From NCBI GenBank assembly GCA_037953745.1, contig JBAKBP010007427.1, positions 1 to 64,000 on the forward strand: a stretch of 64,000 nucleotides of DNA, in the 5' to 3' direction. The notes under the pieces were generated by a model. It did not search any database, was not told the origin of the DNA, and saw nothing but the letters and a program-made list of their open reading frames with translations. Below are positions 41,576 to 52,607 of this stretch, piece by piece; positions within the stretch are counted from its first letter, which is position 1; each line of letters begins with the position of its first letter. The position numbers and the translations under genes were made by a program. The stretch comes from Lithodes maja (lineage: Eukaryota > Arthropoda > Malacostraca > Decapoda > Lithodidae).

Positions 41576-44500
41576 GTTATGCCCTGTTTTTCTACAGGAT
41601 TAACTTGGGTAATGCGAGTTCTAAATGACTGGGTATATAAGGCTGCATGCACAATACAAGATATGAGGAATAGAGAACACAAAGAAACACACGGTAACAA
41701 GACACACGATCACGTTTATTGATATACCACTGCAGAATACTCGTGCAAGACAATATAATAGAATTGAACAACACTAGCATAAGTGGATCTGGATGGAGCC
41801 TAGTCTCCCACTTCCAACGTTCAGGTATTAATCTTCTGATCACTGGCTTTAATTCAACAGGTTTATATACCGAAGGCCATCAATGTTACTTATAGAATCA
41901 TATTCACTGTTAGATTTATTACTGGTAGCTCTGGTGCACAAGTAGTAGTTCACAGACTAGATTAGACACGCATATTTTAGAGCACAGGAATTCTAGTAAC
42001 CTCAGGGGGTACTGATCTAAGTTTTATATTCTTGTCTCAGAAATGCATAGAACGCAAATCAGTGGGCGAACATTCAGATATCACTAGGGTTTCACTTCTA
42101 TGTAATAATATCTGGGTATATGGTTGATTACGAGAGTTAGTATCGCCTGTTAATTAATGGACACTGATACGCTTAGCACTCCTAATTGAATGGTTATATG
42201 AATTATACTGGGGCAAAGAGATAGCCACTTCGTAGAAATATTAATAAGTGAATCTCTAAACAGCACTGTAACAATGTAGTACTGATAAAGGGAATCTTGG
42301 GTAGTATCTGATGGGTCTGGTCCTGGTTATCTTGCGTCCATGATGTTGGGGGCTAACGACTGGTTCCGCGGCCGTCCAGGGTGTCCATATGTATGAAGTT
42401 CTCAAATACGTGGACAGGTCCTTCTATCCAAATCTGCCACGGAGTCTGCCAGCTCTGGAACTTTCTTCTCAGTAACTAGCATGGATAGAGCTCAAGGTTA
42501 ACTCTGGTGACCAACCTGGGTCGGTGTCTATCTTTCAACTGATTTTACTGGGGGCTGGAACTGGGTTTATAGGCTCGGTTTTGGGCCCTGTAGGCCATAG
42601 GGATCTCGAGTCTTATGGACTTATTTGAGCTCTCAATAGATACGGGGACTAGGTAAGGTGGTGATTACTGTTGTGGCACATGGCTATAGGAAGCCCTCAT
42701 AATATGATATAACTGAGCCTTAGTAAGAGGTGCTATTTTGGCTATACTGGAAGTATTTAGGGGAGAGAGACTGGATCTACTTTGCGAGGAGGATGGGGAC
42801 AGCGGTGATAGGAGCGTCTCTCTTAGATTGTTCAGTCTTCATACTATGGTATAGCTGAGGTGCTAATTTAGTGATCAGAGTGTGCAAGAAAGGTAAATGG
42901 GTTATTGTGGTTTAATAAAGGTTAGTAAAGGGGTTAGTCATGCATGGTTAGTTCATTGATAGGAAGAATTCCTGTGCTACCTGGCAATGACCCGGAAGTC
43001 AAAACAAGGGTCAGGTACACCTCCGCAGGGGTGGGGGTCTCCCTCCTCGGGTGGGTAAAAAGGGGTAGCTGGGCGCCCTCTCTGGGATGGTCGTCCGGCG
43101 GCTGTGGCTAGGGGCTTGCCATATCACCAGTGGTTTGTAATAACCCTCTGTTTATGAGACAGATGTGGGTGTCCTTAATACCAAAACCGAAGGTGCCTTG
43201 GCTAGCTGGTTTTAATCGGTTGGTTGTTAATTGTATGGTTTGCTGGATGTGGTGGAGACGGGTTGCTAACTCTGCCACATTTATCTGGAAGAATGGCAAT
43301 AGAAGTTAGTTACTGGTGAGGCGGCTAGCCTCGCACCGACGACCATTGGGTGCAGGGTTGTGAATAGGTTGTAAGAGAATAGATGGCATGCAAGGGGTTA
43401 GTAAAGTTCTAATGTTGTTCTGGCCTACTAAGTGAAGGTAGGCTGGATAGGAGTATATATATATAAAAGGTTGGAGAGCGTTAGCAACGGAAAAATCAAG
43501 GATCTTCAAGAGGTATGAGAGAGAGGCTAGGTCGGAAAAAGAGTCGAGAAGCGCGGGTATCTTAATGAGAGGGGGGGGGGGGGGGGGGAAGCTCAGGGGC
43601 TACAGGGAAAATTTGACCCTAAGGTCCCTGGGCGTGGGGGTGGCATTAGGCTACAATTGATATTGGAGTTTGAAAGGACAGTGAAAGTACGTTAGTCAAA
43701 TGCTACCGGGGGATGCAAATACGGGGTGGTATAATTATGAGTCTGGAAAAGAGAGAATCATGTGGACTGTGGGGCGGTGGGGGAGAAGGAGGTTAACTGT
43801 AGGTGTGTGCTTGACTGTGGATAAAGTAAGGAAAAACATGGTGTATTATTTCTCGTACATACGAGGGGTTATGGACCTATTATTTGACACGCTTTTTTGT
43901 ACGTCTAGGTGTCCCTGGGAACTGCGTTTTCTATGAAATATAGACCAAAGGAAAGCGGCAGTTCGTAGGGGTACTGCATTATTGTTTCGAGGTACTATGA
44001 TAGATACTGGTAACAAAGGTTATCTATACAATCTCTGGTTGGGGTAAGAAGTGTAGGACACGAAGCAAATTGGCGTAGCGTGGACTGTGGATACGAAGGA
44101 GGTAAGTGGAAGACGTATGACAATTGTGGAAAAGTAAATGGAAAAAGGTGAACACAATGGTGGATAAAGATACTTAACCTAAGGATTGAATACATAGATT
44201 TATGGGGCGATGGGTCTTCAGAAACTTAGTCTGGCAAGACAAGATGTTAGGGAATGTTAATATTAATACTTAAACTAAAGATTGAATACATCGATGAACG
44301 ACGACATTATAGTCGTCGTCCTAATAAGGTGATGAAACCTGGTTGATCTGCACTTGGCACAATACGACACAAGGACAGTGCCGCTATGTCGTATCAATAC
44401 TGGTGGCAGTTAATATTATAGAGACACTTAGTTACTAGAGGAACAATGCAAGGGGGCGCACTTTCGCCCAAAGTTGCTCCCACGCCCACGACCCTACCAC

Positions 44501-44625
44501 CCGACATAATGCCGGTAAGTTGATGAAACCCAAACATTGTACAATAGAATAAATGTGCTATCGAATGATATTGGTGTCAATTACGTGAGGGTTATAGAAA
44601 TTGATGTAATCCACGAGTGAAAAAT
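41576..44625. other. Long non-coding unclassified stretch
   Basis: No ORF above background. A pure G tract at 43,571-43,588; a repeated TTAA(C/A)CTAA(A/G)GATTGAATACAT at about 44,175 and 44,272; related GTGATGAAACC(T/C) at 44,330 and 44,521. It starts with TGTTATGCCCTG, which would suit an LTR start, but I found no matching second copy. Confidence 0.45.
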
Positions 44626-44630
44626 CGTAT

Positions 44631-44712
44631 GTCCATATATGGACATACGCCCGTCTATCGTAATTTTCAGATGTCCATATATGGACATTTGGCCCGTCTA
44701 TCGTAATTTTTT
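44631..44712. repeat. Two 42-bp repeats with perfect palindromes
   Basis: GTCCATATATGGAC, a 14-base perfect palindrome, occurs at 44,631 and 44,673. Each copy is followed by CCCGTCTATCGTAATTTT. They lie directly upstream of the BEL 2 LTR, which itself begins with the near-palindrome TATCGTATAAATACGATA. Confidence 0.85.
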
Positions 44713-44719
44713 TATTGAC

Positions 44720-45510
44720 ACTATCGTATAAATACGATAGAATATGACTCTTTTGTGATCTCTTATGTCTCTGTGACGTCACGATCTCTCCTACAGCACG
44801 ACGTAGGACTAGTAGATCGTATATTATAAGATTGTAAATAAGTTAAGTTATAAAAGGCCTAATATGCTATTAAGCAATATTGCCATGGTCTTATGTAGTA
44901 TATATGAATGTATCGTATATATTAATATAATTTATCGTATAGAGCAACCTAAATGCGGTACGATAATTTGGGCTCCTGGCGGTTTGCCAAGGCAGCAAGG
45001 TGTGCTTTCGAGGTACGTCAGAGCCTTCACGAACACCAACCAGTTAACATCTAATTTTCCGCCCTCAGTTGATCGTGCTTTTGTGCCTGTAATCACAATA
45101 CACATACACTCAGCTACACCATCACGACGCTCTCATCGACATCATGACTGACTGATAGATAAGCATACATTATAATAATCATGTCCATTCCCATGTAATC
45201 ATTTATTCTTTCTTTAACTTGACTTGAGTCTTGGGACCGAAGTCTCGTTCCCCATTGTCCACCACCATATTGGGTAAAACGTTCTCCCTTGCCTCATTGC
45301 CACGTGGAACTATTGGTGAGTTAATTCCTGGCTAATATTAACCCTTATAACCTTACCCTATATATACATTTGTTATGTGAGACCTTTGGATATAAATTAG
45401 CTTGTTTCAGATTGAATTCAATTTAGATATAGAGTAGTTTTCATTTAGATTGATTTTATTTGATTCATTATAGCTTAGTAATATTTAACTTCCATTGATA
45501 GTTTACCACA
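44720..45510 (+). repeat. BEL 2 LTR, 5' copy
   Basis: Begins ACTATCGTATAAATACGATA, where the 3' copy has TGTATCG, and ends GTTTACCACA. It contains several further TATCGTAT and ATTAATATAAT motifs. Lacks the 8-bp insertion present in the 3' copy near 52,197. Confidence 0.92.
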
Positions 45511-45511
45511 T

Positions 45512-45529
45512 TGGTGCCCAGACCCGGGA
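45512..45529 (+). promoter_or_regulatory. Primer-binding site of BEL 2
   Basis: TGGTGCCCAGACCCGGGA begins one base after the 5' LTR. TGG at its start pairs with a tRNA CCA end, and the rest resembles an acceptor-stem and T-arm complement. It primes minus-strand DNA synthesis in LTR elements. Confidence 0.85.
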
Positions 45530-45562
45530 ATTAGCTACCAGTAGGGGATTTTTTCTTGGGCA

Positions 45563-46264
45563 ATGAGCAAGGGATTAGCCCAGGGATGCAGGAGCAAGGA
45601 CCCCGGAGGGGTGGGGCTTAGCTATCTCCCTGTACCTCGGGTGCCGGTACCTCAGCGAATAGCCATAGTAGGGCATTCGTATGCTACTAGGCTAAGGGCA
45701 GCTGACGGAGGTACTGTGTCGTATCGGGCGTCCGAGGGGGAGAGAACTTTCAGGCTGACCTACTTCGGGGTACCGGGAGCAACCGTTGAAACCCTGAAGG
45801 CCTCCCCCCAGTGGGGGCAAGTGGTTCGGTTTAGGCCGCATATGATCTTTTTGTTTATAGGCGACAATGATATACGCCCCGGTACAGTACCCCGCGAGTT
45901 AGCTGACACAATCAAAGAGGTGGCGCTGGATCTGGAGCGTGAGTCCGGAGGGAGCTGCAAGATCGTGGCAATTGAGAGCCGGACGAGAGTCCGAGGGTTC
46001 TCAGCGGCGGATTACCAAGCCATCAAAAATTCTGTTAACCGCGCCCTGAGGTGTCGGTTAATAGAAAGTAAGCACCGCTTTGTTTCTCTCACGTTCAGCA
46101 TCCGAGACCTCGACCAGGATGGTGTCCACCTCGACTTAGACACCAATCAAGTCTTGTATGAGAAGATTGTAGGGCTAACGAAGCGTTGGCTAGAGAGGGA
46201 CGCCGGGGTTGTATCGTTGCGCCTGCCTAAGTCCTGCTTCCCACCCATCATCTTTCCCCAGTAA
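45563..46264 (+). CDS. SGNH/GDSL hydrolase-like accessory ORF of BEL 2
   Basis: 233 codons in the leader between the primer-binding site and gag. It shows all four SGNH blocks in order. Block I is AIVGHSYATRL with Ser39. Block II is YFGVPGAT with Gly72. Block III is FLFIGDNDI with Asn102. Block V is DQDGVHLD with Asp186 and His189. Strand-loop-helix spacing matches small single-domain SGNH esterases. No signal peptide or membrane segment is visible. Known relatives hydrolyse esters, and esterase domains are known in ORF1 of some LINEs (CR1-type). I know of no established role in BEL/Pao. The frame is unbroken although gag downstream is damaged. BEL 1 has no equivalent. It could alternatively be a non-catalytic RNA- or lipid-binding variant. 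Confidence 0.8.
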   Translation: MSKGLAQGCRSKDPGGVGLSYLPVPRVPVPQRIAIVGHSYATRLRAADGGTVSYRASEGERTFRLTYFGVPGATVETLKASPQWGQVVRFRPHMIFLFIGDNDIRPGTVPRELADTIKEVALDLERESGGSCKIVAIESRTRVRGFSAADYQAIKNSVNRALRCRLIESKHRFVSLTFSIRDLDQDGVHLDLDTNQVLYEKIVGLTKRWLERDAGVVSLRLPKSCFPPIIFPQ

Positions 46265-46481
46265 TTTTCTTTTCCGTTTCGGACTTCCTGCGACTATTAT
46301 GACCTGACCTAACATTATTTCTTGTTCAATATGATCCATTAGTAGGTATTGCTATTTAGTGTACTATTTTTTCTCCATAACATAGAAGTCCGCCGGTTGG
46401 CGTCTCTTAATTAGACTATTATTTGGCCGTTGTTTTTGTAACTTAACATTTAGATACATAGCCTATAGGCTCGCATGCAAA

Positions 46482-48188
46482 ATGGATAAAAACGATAAAG
46501 AGACACCGTCTAGTGGGGTGCTGTTCAAGGCCCCTAAAAATCAAAGGGCGGGACTTCGGGGAGTATTAAATAGGCTAATAGTGGACTTAAACACTTTCAT
46601 CACTACTGCTGATCTAGAGGAATTGGAGGCTAGATTAGATAACGTCCAGGCAACCCACGGTCGTATTACGGCTCTGAGTGAGGTGATTGTGGCTGACATG
46701 ATAGAGGAGGACGAGATAATTACAGAATGTGATAATCGCGCCCTCTATGACGAACCTGTCTTTAGGGCGAAGCGCCTATTACAGCGTGCTGTCACAAATA
46801 AGAAGGGAGGCGATAATGAGGCCCATAGAAGGGCTGACCCTAAACAGACTGTACACCTCCCAAAGCTCAATCTTCCTACATTTGGGGGCAAGTTAACCGA
46901 GTGGTTAGCCTTTTGGGACGTGTTTCGATCTGCGGTTCATGAATCCTCTTTGGATAATGTCCGCAAGTTTTACTATCTAAAGGGACAAATGGAAGGAGAG
47001 GCCTTACAATTAATAGAGGGTTTTGCAGTAGTGGGTGGTAGTTATCTTGAAGCGGTACACTTATTAGAGTCCACATACGGGGATAGAGAGCAGTTGAAAA
47101 TGGCCCATGTCGTTGCCTTGTTGGGGCTCGCAGAACCACAGTACAAGGTTGATGAGTTGACAAACTTCAGGGCAAATATGGAGTGCCATACTCGATCGCT
47201 AGACACCCTAGGGCTTACCACGCAGGAAATGATAGTCATTATCTTGCGGCAGAAGCTTCCTATGGCAATACTTGATAAGGTAAGATCATTTGAACTTGGG
47301 GAGTTCAAAACTCAGTTCAGCAAGGAGATCAATAATCTACAGTTGAACAAAGGGAGAATGTATGTGTCGGGAGGGAGTGAGAATGTGGAGAAGAGGGGAA
47401 CAATAAGCATGACAGTGGGGACTAAAGTAAAGAAAGAGGGTGTGTATGAGAAACCTGCTCAGATTCTATGTAAGCTATGTAACAACAAACATAAATGGAG
47501 TTTCTGCATAAAATACCCAACAAATGAGACAAAACTAGCACAGGCGAAAAGATTGAAGCTATGTGTAGGTTGTCTAAGTGGGGAACATGGTAAGCAGGGA
47601 CAATGTACTGCTACATACTTAAGGCCCTGTCGGCACTGCAAAGGACATCACTTTGATAAGTTGTGTCCTACAGCGGATAAAGTCAAAGACGTCAAAAATG
47701 AGGGTACTACAACTGTGACACTAGGTAGCACGCAAGACACCACTATATTGCCCACAATACAGATTCCCATGGAAGGTAATGACAGTAACAAAGTTTGTCG
47801 GGTACTTCTAGATCAAGGTCTCAACGTTCCTTTATAAAGAGGTCCGTACTAGTGGGACTGAAGCACCGAATCGTAGGGGCTGAGACTCTTCGATTACAGG
47901 GCTTCACAGGGGTTACTGATAAACCAAGACTACGAGATAGCGGAGGTTTCATATTTCTATCGTAAAAACCGGTACTTTATGACTTGTATCGTAGTAGACA
48001 CCCTACCAGAATATGTATCTGTGGGTGTGAAGAAGGTGGAACACGCATTACGTAGCAAAGGGGTTAACTTGTCAGATCCCATGGGAAATCAGAGTGAGGT
48101 GCATGTTCTACTTGGTGTAGATCATTATTATGAAGTAGTATACCCTGGATTTAAAAAAGATGTGTGGTGTAGTTTTAATCCCCACTAA
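46482..48188 (+). pseudogene. BEL 2 Gag and protease region, frameshifted
   Basis: Starts 217 bp after the hydrolase ORF. 451 codons encode Gag: an N-terminal region, then VHLPKLNLPTFGGKLTEWLAFW (Gag core), then Cys/His knuckles at about 330-400 (CKLCNNKHKWSFC, CVGCLSGEHGKQGQC, CRHCKGHHFDKLC). The frame reaches the protease motif LLDQG and then breaks. Comparison with BEL 1 shows three single-base shifts, near 47,818, 47,925 and 48,150, before the long pol frame opens. The third lies at an A run (TTTAAAAAAGATG). The middle segment (47,979-48,188) encodes VVDTLPEYV...HVLLGVDHYYEVVYPG, the same protease-linker block as in BEL 1. Confidence 0.88.
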
Positions 48189-51100
48189 ATTTGGATACTG
48201 CATGAGCGGAAAGGTGCATACTACACAGTCAAAGGTCCTGGTCGACACGGTCTCGATATATAGAGTCAATGTAACCGCGGCAGAGGAGTTGGGAAGGGAG
48301 GATTCCCAACCTAGTGACCCTAAGATGGCTGCCGAGTTCGACCTGGAACGACTGTGGAGATTGGATCACATAGGCATTAATCCTATGGAGACTGATTATG
48401 ACTCGGAAGTTGCGCTACAAAGGTTTGACGAGTCTGTGTGCTACTGTGCCTCAGACAAGCAATATAAAGTTAGTTTACCCTGGAAGAACAGTGAGATAAG
48501 CCTGCCTACCAACTATGGTTTGGCATTAGGTCGCTTGCGCGCATTGCAGCGGAAATTGTCTAACGAACCGAGCACGCGCCAGGCGTATGACGATGTATTT
48601 CGGAGTTATGAGGATAGGGGCTTTATAGAGAGAGTCGATGTCAGGGAACCGTGTAAGAAGGGTAGGGTTCACTATCTGGCCCATCATGGGGTAAAGAAAG
48701 ACAGCGTCACCACACCAATACGGGTGGTGTATGACTGTTCTGCCCACCAAGGACAACAACCCAGTCTAAATGACTGCCTGTTGACAGGTCCGTCCATGGT
48801 GTCGGACCTGTCCCAACATCTATTGCGGTTTAGGCTGGGGAAGTATGCCTATACCAGTGACATCGAGAAGGCATTCTTGATGGTCAAGCTAAAGGAGGAA
48901 GATAGAGATGTTACCCGCTTTCTTTGGTTCGGCGACATTAGCGACTCTGAAAGTCCCATCATAATATACCGTTTTCGGGTTGTACTCTTTGGGGCCACTT
49001 GCTCGCAGTTTTTGTTAAATGCCACAATCAGAAAACATCTAGCTGGCACTCATGAGGACACAAGTAAACTATCTCGCAGATTATACATTGACAATTTGCA
49101 GGGTACTAGCGATAGTCAAAATGATTTGTTATGTGCATACTGGCAAGCACGCAGATTTTTTGCGGATGCACATCTATTTCTCCGCGAGTGGGTTACTAAT
49201 AGTGAAGATCTTCAGAGTTTAATACAGGTGGATGGTACGGCATCTCTTAACCAGGAAAAGTCCAGAAATTTGGGGATGATCTGGCAACCTAAACATGACA
49301 TACTAACTTTTCAAACAAGGTCTTTTGCTCAGCAGACAGGAGCGCACACCAAAAGAAGTCTGTTGAGCAAAGTTGCGCAATTTTTTGATCCTTTGGGTCT
49401 AGCATTACCTGTTACCATAAGAGCTAGGATTCTAATGCAGGAAGTTTGGAGACGTAAAATAGGATGGGATGACAGTTTGCCTGAGGACCTGAATGACCAA
49501 GGGACATTGTTGTTGAATGAATATGCCATCCTATGTACTAAACCTATACCTCGTAAAGTGGCGGCGTTCGGTGACGTTACGTTACACACGTTTTGCGATG
49601 CTAGCGCCACGGCATACGGGGTAGCCATATATGTTGTTACTTCATTTGGGGCACATTTAGTTACAGCCCGGGCCAAGGTAGCCCCGGTTAAAAAGGTAAC
49701 TATCCCTAAAATGGAATTGACTGCCATGCTGCTATTAGCACGTTTGGTGCAACATGTACGCGCAGCATACGAGAGCGAATTAAATATTGAAATCGTTCAT
49801 GTATGGTGCGATAGTCAGGTCGCACTCAACTGGATACATAGCAAGAAGTCTCTGCCAGTTTATGTGCGGAATAGGGTAGATGAGATTAGAGCCCTTTTGC
49901 CAGACGTTGCTTATCATTATGTAAATACAAAAGAAAACCCTAGTGATCTCATAACTAGGGGTATAACGGCTAGCCAGTTAATGAAGTCCGAATTGTGGTG
50001 GCATGGTCCAAAGTGGCTGCTCCATGAAAGTGAATGGACGATATGGCATGCTGTTGGTGAGGGACTTCTGCCACTGGAAACAGTGGCAGTTACAGCCCAA
50101 CCAAATGAGCCACCGGGTCCTATCATGAAGTGGGCAAGATTCGGTGACTATAATAAACTAGTCAGAGTTGTAGCTTGGGTGTTGCGATATGTATCCAATC
50201 TCAAGCTTAAAGTAACGGGCCAACTCTGCAACAGGGGTCACAACATTGATGCTCGTGAATTTAAAGCAGCTGAAGTAACTTTGATCAAATGGGTTCAAGT
50301 AGAAACCTTTTCCAATGAATTAGAATCCTTGAAAAGCTCGAATAAGACATTAATGCCTAATATAGTGCGTCAACTACGGTTGCACCTAGACAATGGCCTC
50401 ATCAGGTGTGAGGGTCGCCTGAAGTGGTCGGGTGTACCAGACGGCACAAACCGACCTATACTTATGCCAACAAGACATCACGTTACTGATCTATTGATCA
50501 TACGTGCACATAGGGAAGTAAAACACTACGGAGTATGTCATATTATATCAAATTTACGTCTCACATGGTGGATACCCAGAGTTCGACAAGTAGCTCGACG
50601 CGTAGTGAGAAAGTGTGTAATATGCCAGAGACTAAAGGGTAAACCATATGCAACTGGACCAGCTCCACCTCTACCTGAATGCCGTGTAAAGCACGTAGAA
50701 CCTTTCCAAGCGGTAGGATTAGATTACACAGGGGCATTGAAGACGAGGGAGCATGAGAAGGTTTATATATTATTGTTTACCTGTGCGACGTCTCGAGCGG
50801 TACACCTAGAACTATGTGATAATATGTCTAGCGAAGAATTTATGCTGGCGTTCAGACGGTTTTGTGCCCGTCGTTCATTCCCTCAACTCATTCTTAGCGA
50901 CAATGCTCCCACTTATGTCCAAGCATCAAAATATCTAAAGGATATGAGTAGTGATCCTACTGTTATCACTTTTTTGGGAGAGAAGAAGTGCGAATGGAGG
51001 TTCATTCCAGTTAAGGCACCTTGGTTTGGTGGAATGTGGGAACGATGTGTCGGCATAGTAAAGTCAGGACTAAGAGCGGTTGTAGGACGTGCTCTATTAA

Positions 51101-51771
51101 AGAAAAGTGAGTTGACGACAGTCCTCACAGAGATAGAGGCAGTCGTGAATGATCGCCCGCTTACATATGTGTACACCGACCTGCAAGAACCACTACCATT
51201 AACGCCAGCTCACTTGCTATATGGAAAACCATTGACTGCGTTTCCATCTGATTTTCAGTCCATAGTAGAGTTAGAGGATCCCTCGTTGTACTCTGAGGTA
51301 GCGGTGTCTAAGAGATACCAGTATATATCCAGGATAATCGAGGATTTTAGGAAACGGTGGATTAGTGAATATCTGCTAGCATTGAGGGAAAGGAGTGTTA
51401 CTCCCTCTGGTAGACCAACGGCACCTACAGTTGGCGAAGTTGTTTTAATTAAAGAAGATAGTCCTCGTTTATACTGGAAATTAGGCCGCGTATTGGAGGT
51501 ATACAAGGGGGCAGACTCTGTAGAGCGGGTGGCGCTATTGAAGACAGCCACTGGAACTACTGTTCGTCCTATCGCACGTTTGTACGCTTTGGAGCTCGAT
51601 TCCGCATTGCAATCTGAGGCTCCACCTGTTATTGCTGGGTCCGAGGATTCTCAAAGGAACGACTCACCTCTTACTGATGGTGATCATGCTCGGACCGGGA
51701 CGCGTCCCAGACGCGCTGCTGCTGGCGCCGTCGACTTGTGGCGTCAGAAGATAGCCTCTGGGCAACTTTAG
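48160..51771 (+). CDS. BEL 2 RT-RNase H-integrase
   Basis: 1203 open codons. RT: YTSDIEKAFLMVKL near residue 230 and YIDN at 309-312 (YxDN, as in BEL 1). RNase H: HTFCDASATAYG near 477 and VWCDSQVALNW near 550. Integrase: zinc region about 790-825, catalytic D855 (GLDYTG), D914 (LSDNAP), E961 (WFGGMWER). C-terminal domain GEVVLIKEDSPRLYWKLGRV. The listed Met is only the first in this frame; in the family pol is fused to Gag-protease, as in BEL 1. The frame itself is intact, so damage is confined to the Gag-protease junction. Confidence 0.94.
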   Translation: MCGVVLIPTKFGYCMSGKVHTTQSKVLVDTVSIYRVNVTAAEELGREDSQPSDPKMAAEFDLERLWRLDHIGINPMETDYDSEVALQRFDESVCYCASDKQYKVSLPWKNSEISLPTNYGLALGRLRALQRKLSNEPSTRQAYDDVFRSYEDRGFIERVDVREPCKKGRVHYLAHHGVKKDSVTTPIRVVYDCSAHQGQQPSLNDCLLTGPSMVSDLSQHLLRFRLGKYAYTSDIEKAFLMVKLKEEDRDVTRFLWFGDISDSESPIIIYRFRVVLFGATCSQFLLNATIRKHLAGTHEDTSKLSRRLYIDNLQGTSDSQNDLLCAYWQARRFFADAHLFLREWVTNSEDLQSLIQVDGTASLNQEKSRNLGMIWQPKHDILTFQTRSFAQQTGAHTKRSLLSKVAQFFDPLGLALPVTIRARILMQEVWRRKIGWDDSLPEDLNDQGTLLLNEYAILCTKPIPRKVAAFGDVTLHTFCDASATAYGVAIYVVTSFGAHLVTARAKVAPVKKVTIPKMELTAMLLLARLVQHVRAAYESELNIEIVHVWCDSQVALNWIHSKKSLPVYVRNRVDEIRALLPDVAYHYVNTKENPSDLITRGITASQLMKSELWWHGPKWLLHESEWTIWHAVGEGLLPLETVAVTAQPNEPPGPIMKWARFGDYNKLVRVVAWVLRYVSNLKLKVTGQLCNRGHNIDAREFKAAEVTLIKWVQVETFSNELESLKSSNKTLMPNIVRQLRLHLDNGLIRCEGRLKWSGVPDGTNRPILMPTRHHVTDLLIIRAHREVKHYGVCHIISNLRLTWWIPRVRQVARRVVRKCVICQRLKGKPYATGPAPPLPECRVKHVEPFQAVGLDYTGALKTREHEKVYILLFTCATSRAVHLELCDNMSSEEFMLAFRRFCARRSFPQLILSDNAPTYVQASKYLKDMSSDPTVITFLGEKKCEWRFIPVKAPWFGGMWERCVGIVKSGLRAVVGRALLKKSELTTVLTEIEAVVNDRPLTYVYTDLQEPLPLTPAHLLYGKPLTAFPSDFQSIVELEDPSLYSEVAVSKRYQYISRIIEDFRKRWISEYLLALRERSVTPSGRPTAPTVGEVVLIKEDSPRLYWKLGRVLEVYKGADSVERVALLKTATGTTVRPIARLYALELDSALQSEAPPVIAGSEDSQRNDSPLTDGDHARTGTRPRRAAAGAVDLWRQKIASGQL

Positions 51772-51792
51772 GTTTAAGGTGGGGTTCAGGTC

Positions 51793-51808
51793 TTTTTTGT
51801 GGGGGGAG
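51793..51808 (+). promoter_or_regulatory. Polypurine tract of BEL 2
   Basis: TTTTTTGTGGGGGGAG lies directly before the TG of the 3' LTR. It is the expected primer site for plus-strand synthesis. Confidence 0.8.
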
Positions 51809-52607
51809 TGTATCGTATAAATACGATAGAATATGACTCTTTTGTGATCTCTTATGTCTCTGTGACGTCACGATCTCTCCTACAGCACGACGTAGGACTA
51901 GAAGATCGTATATTATAAGATTGTAAATAAGTTAAGTTATAAAAGGCCTAATATGCTATTAAGCAATATTGCCATGGTCTTATGTAGTATATATGAATTT
52001 ATCGTATATATTAATATAATTTATCGTATAGAGCAACCTAAATGCGGTACGATAATTTGGGCTCCTGGCGGTTTGCCAAGGCAGCAAGGTGTGCTTTGGA
52101 GGTACGCCAGAGCCTTCACGAACACCAACCAGTTAACATCTAATTTTCCGCCCTCAGTTGATCGTGCTTTTGTGCCTGTAATCACAATACACATACAGCA
52201 ATACACTCAGCTACACCATCACGACGCTCTCATCGACATCATGACTGACTGATAGATAAGCATACATTATATTATTCATGTCCATTCCCATGTAATCATT
52301 TATTCTTTCTTTAACTTGACTCGGGTCTTGGGACTGAAGTCTCGTTCCCCATTGTCCACCACCATATTGGGTAAAACGTTCTCCCTTGCCTCATTGCCAC
52401 GTGGAACTATTGGTGAGTTAATTCCTGGCTAATATTAACCCTTATAACCTTACCCTATATATACATTTGTTATGTGAGACCTTTGGATATAAATTAGCTT
52501 GTTTCAGATTGAATTCAATTTAGATATAGAGTAGTTTTCATTTAGATTGATTTTATTTGATTCATTATAGCTTAGTAATATTTAACTACCATTGATAGTT
52601 TACCACA
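51809..52607 (+). repeat. BEL 2 LTR, 3' copy
   Basis: 799 bp, TGTATCGTATAAA...TTACCACA. Differs from the 5' copy at about ten positions, including A for T near 51,902, plus an inserted AGCAATAC-type octamer near 52,197. Confidence 0.92.

Larger units (their letters stand above)
44720..52607 (+). mobile_element. BEL/Pao LTR retrotransposon 2, with extra hydrolase-like ORF
   Basis: 7.9 kb with LTRs of 791 and 799 bp differing by about ten substitutions and one 8-bp insertion, roughly 1.3 percent. Order: LTR, primer-binding site, SGNH-hydrolase-like ORF, gag-protease (frameshifted), RT-RNase H-integrase, polypurine tract, LTR. Gag-Pol is a clear but distant relative of BEL 1. The bases flanking the two LTRs do not match (TTGAC against ACCCT), so there is no visible target duplication. 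The first two LTR bases read AC at the left but TG at the right. Confidence 0.93.

Noticed and set aside
44336..44360. Start of an 18S rRNA gene (ACCTGGTTGATCTGC)
   Set aside because: Similarity ends after about 13 bases and no other rRNA sequence follows.
41576..44470. A further LTR retrotransposon
   Set aside because: A TGTTATG start and a TGGTGGCAG primer-like site were considered, but there is no second LTR copy and no coding sequence.
45563..46264. Envelope-like gene of BEL 2
   Set aside because: No signal peptide, membrane segment or cysteine pattern; SGNH blocks explain the sequence better, and it lies before gag, not after pol.
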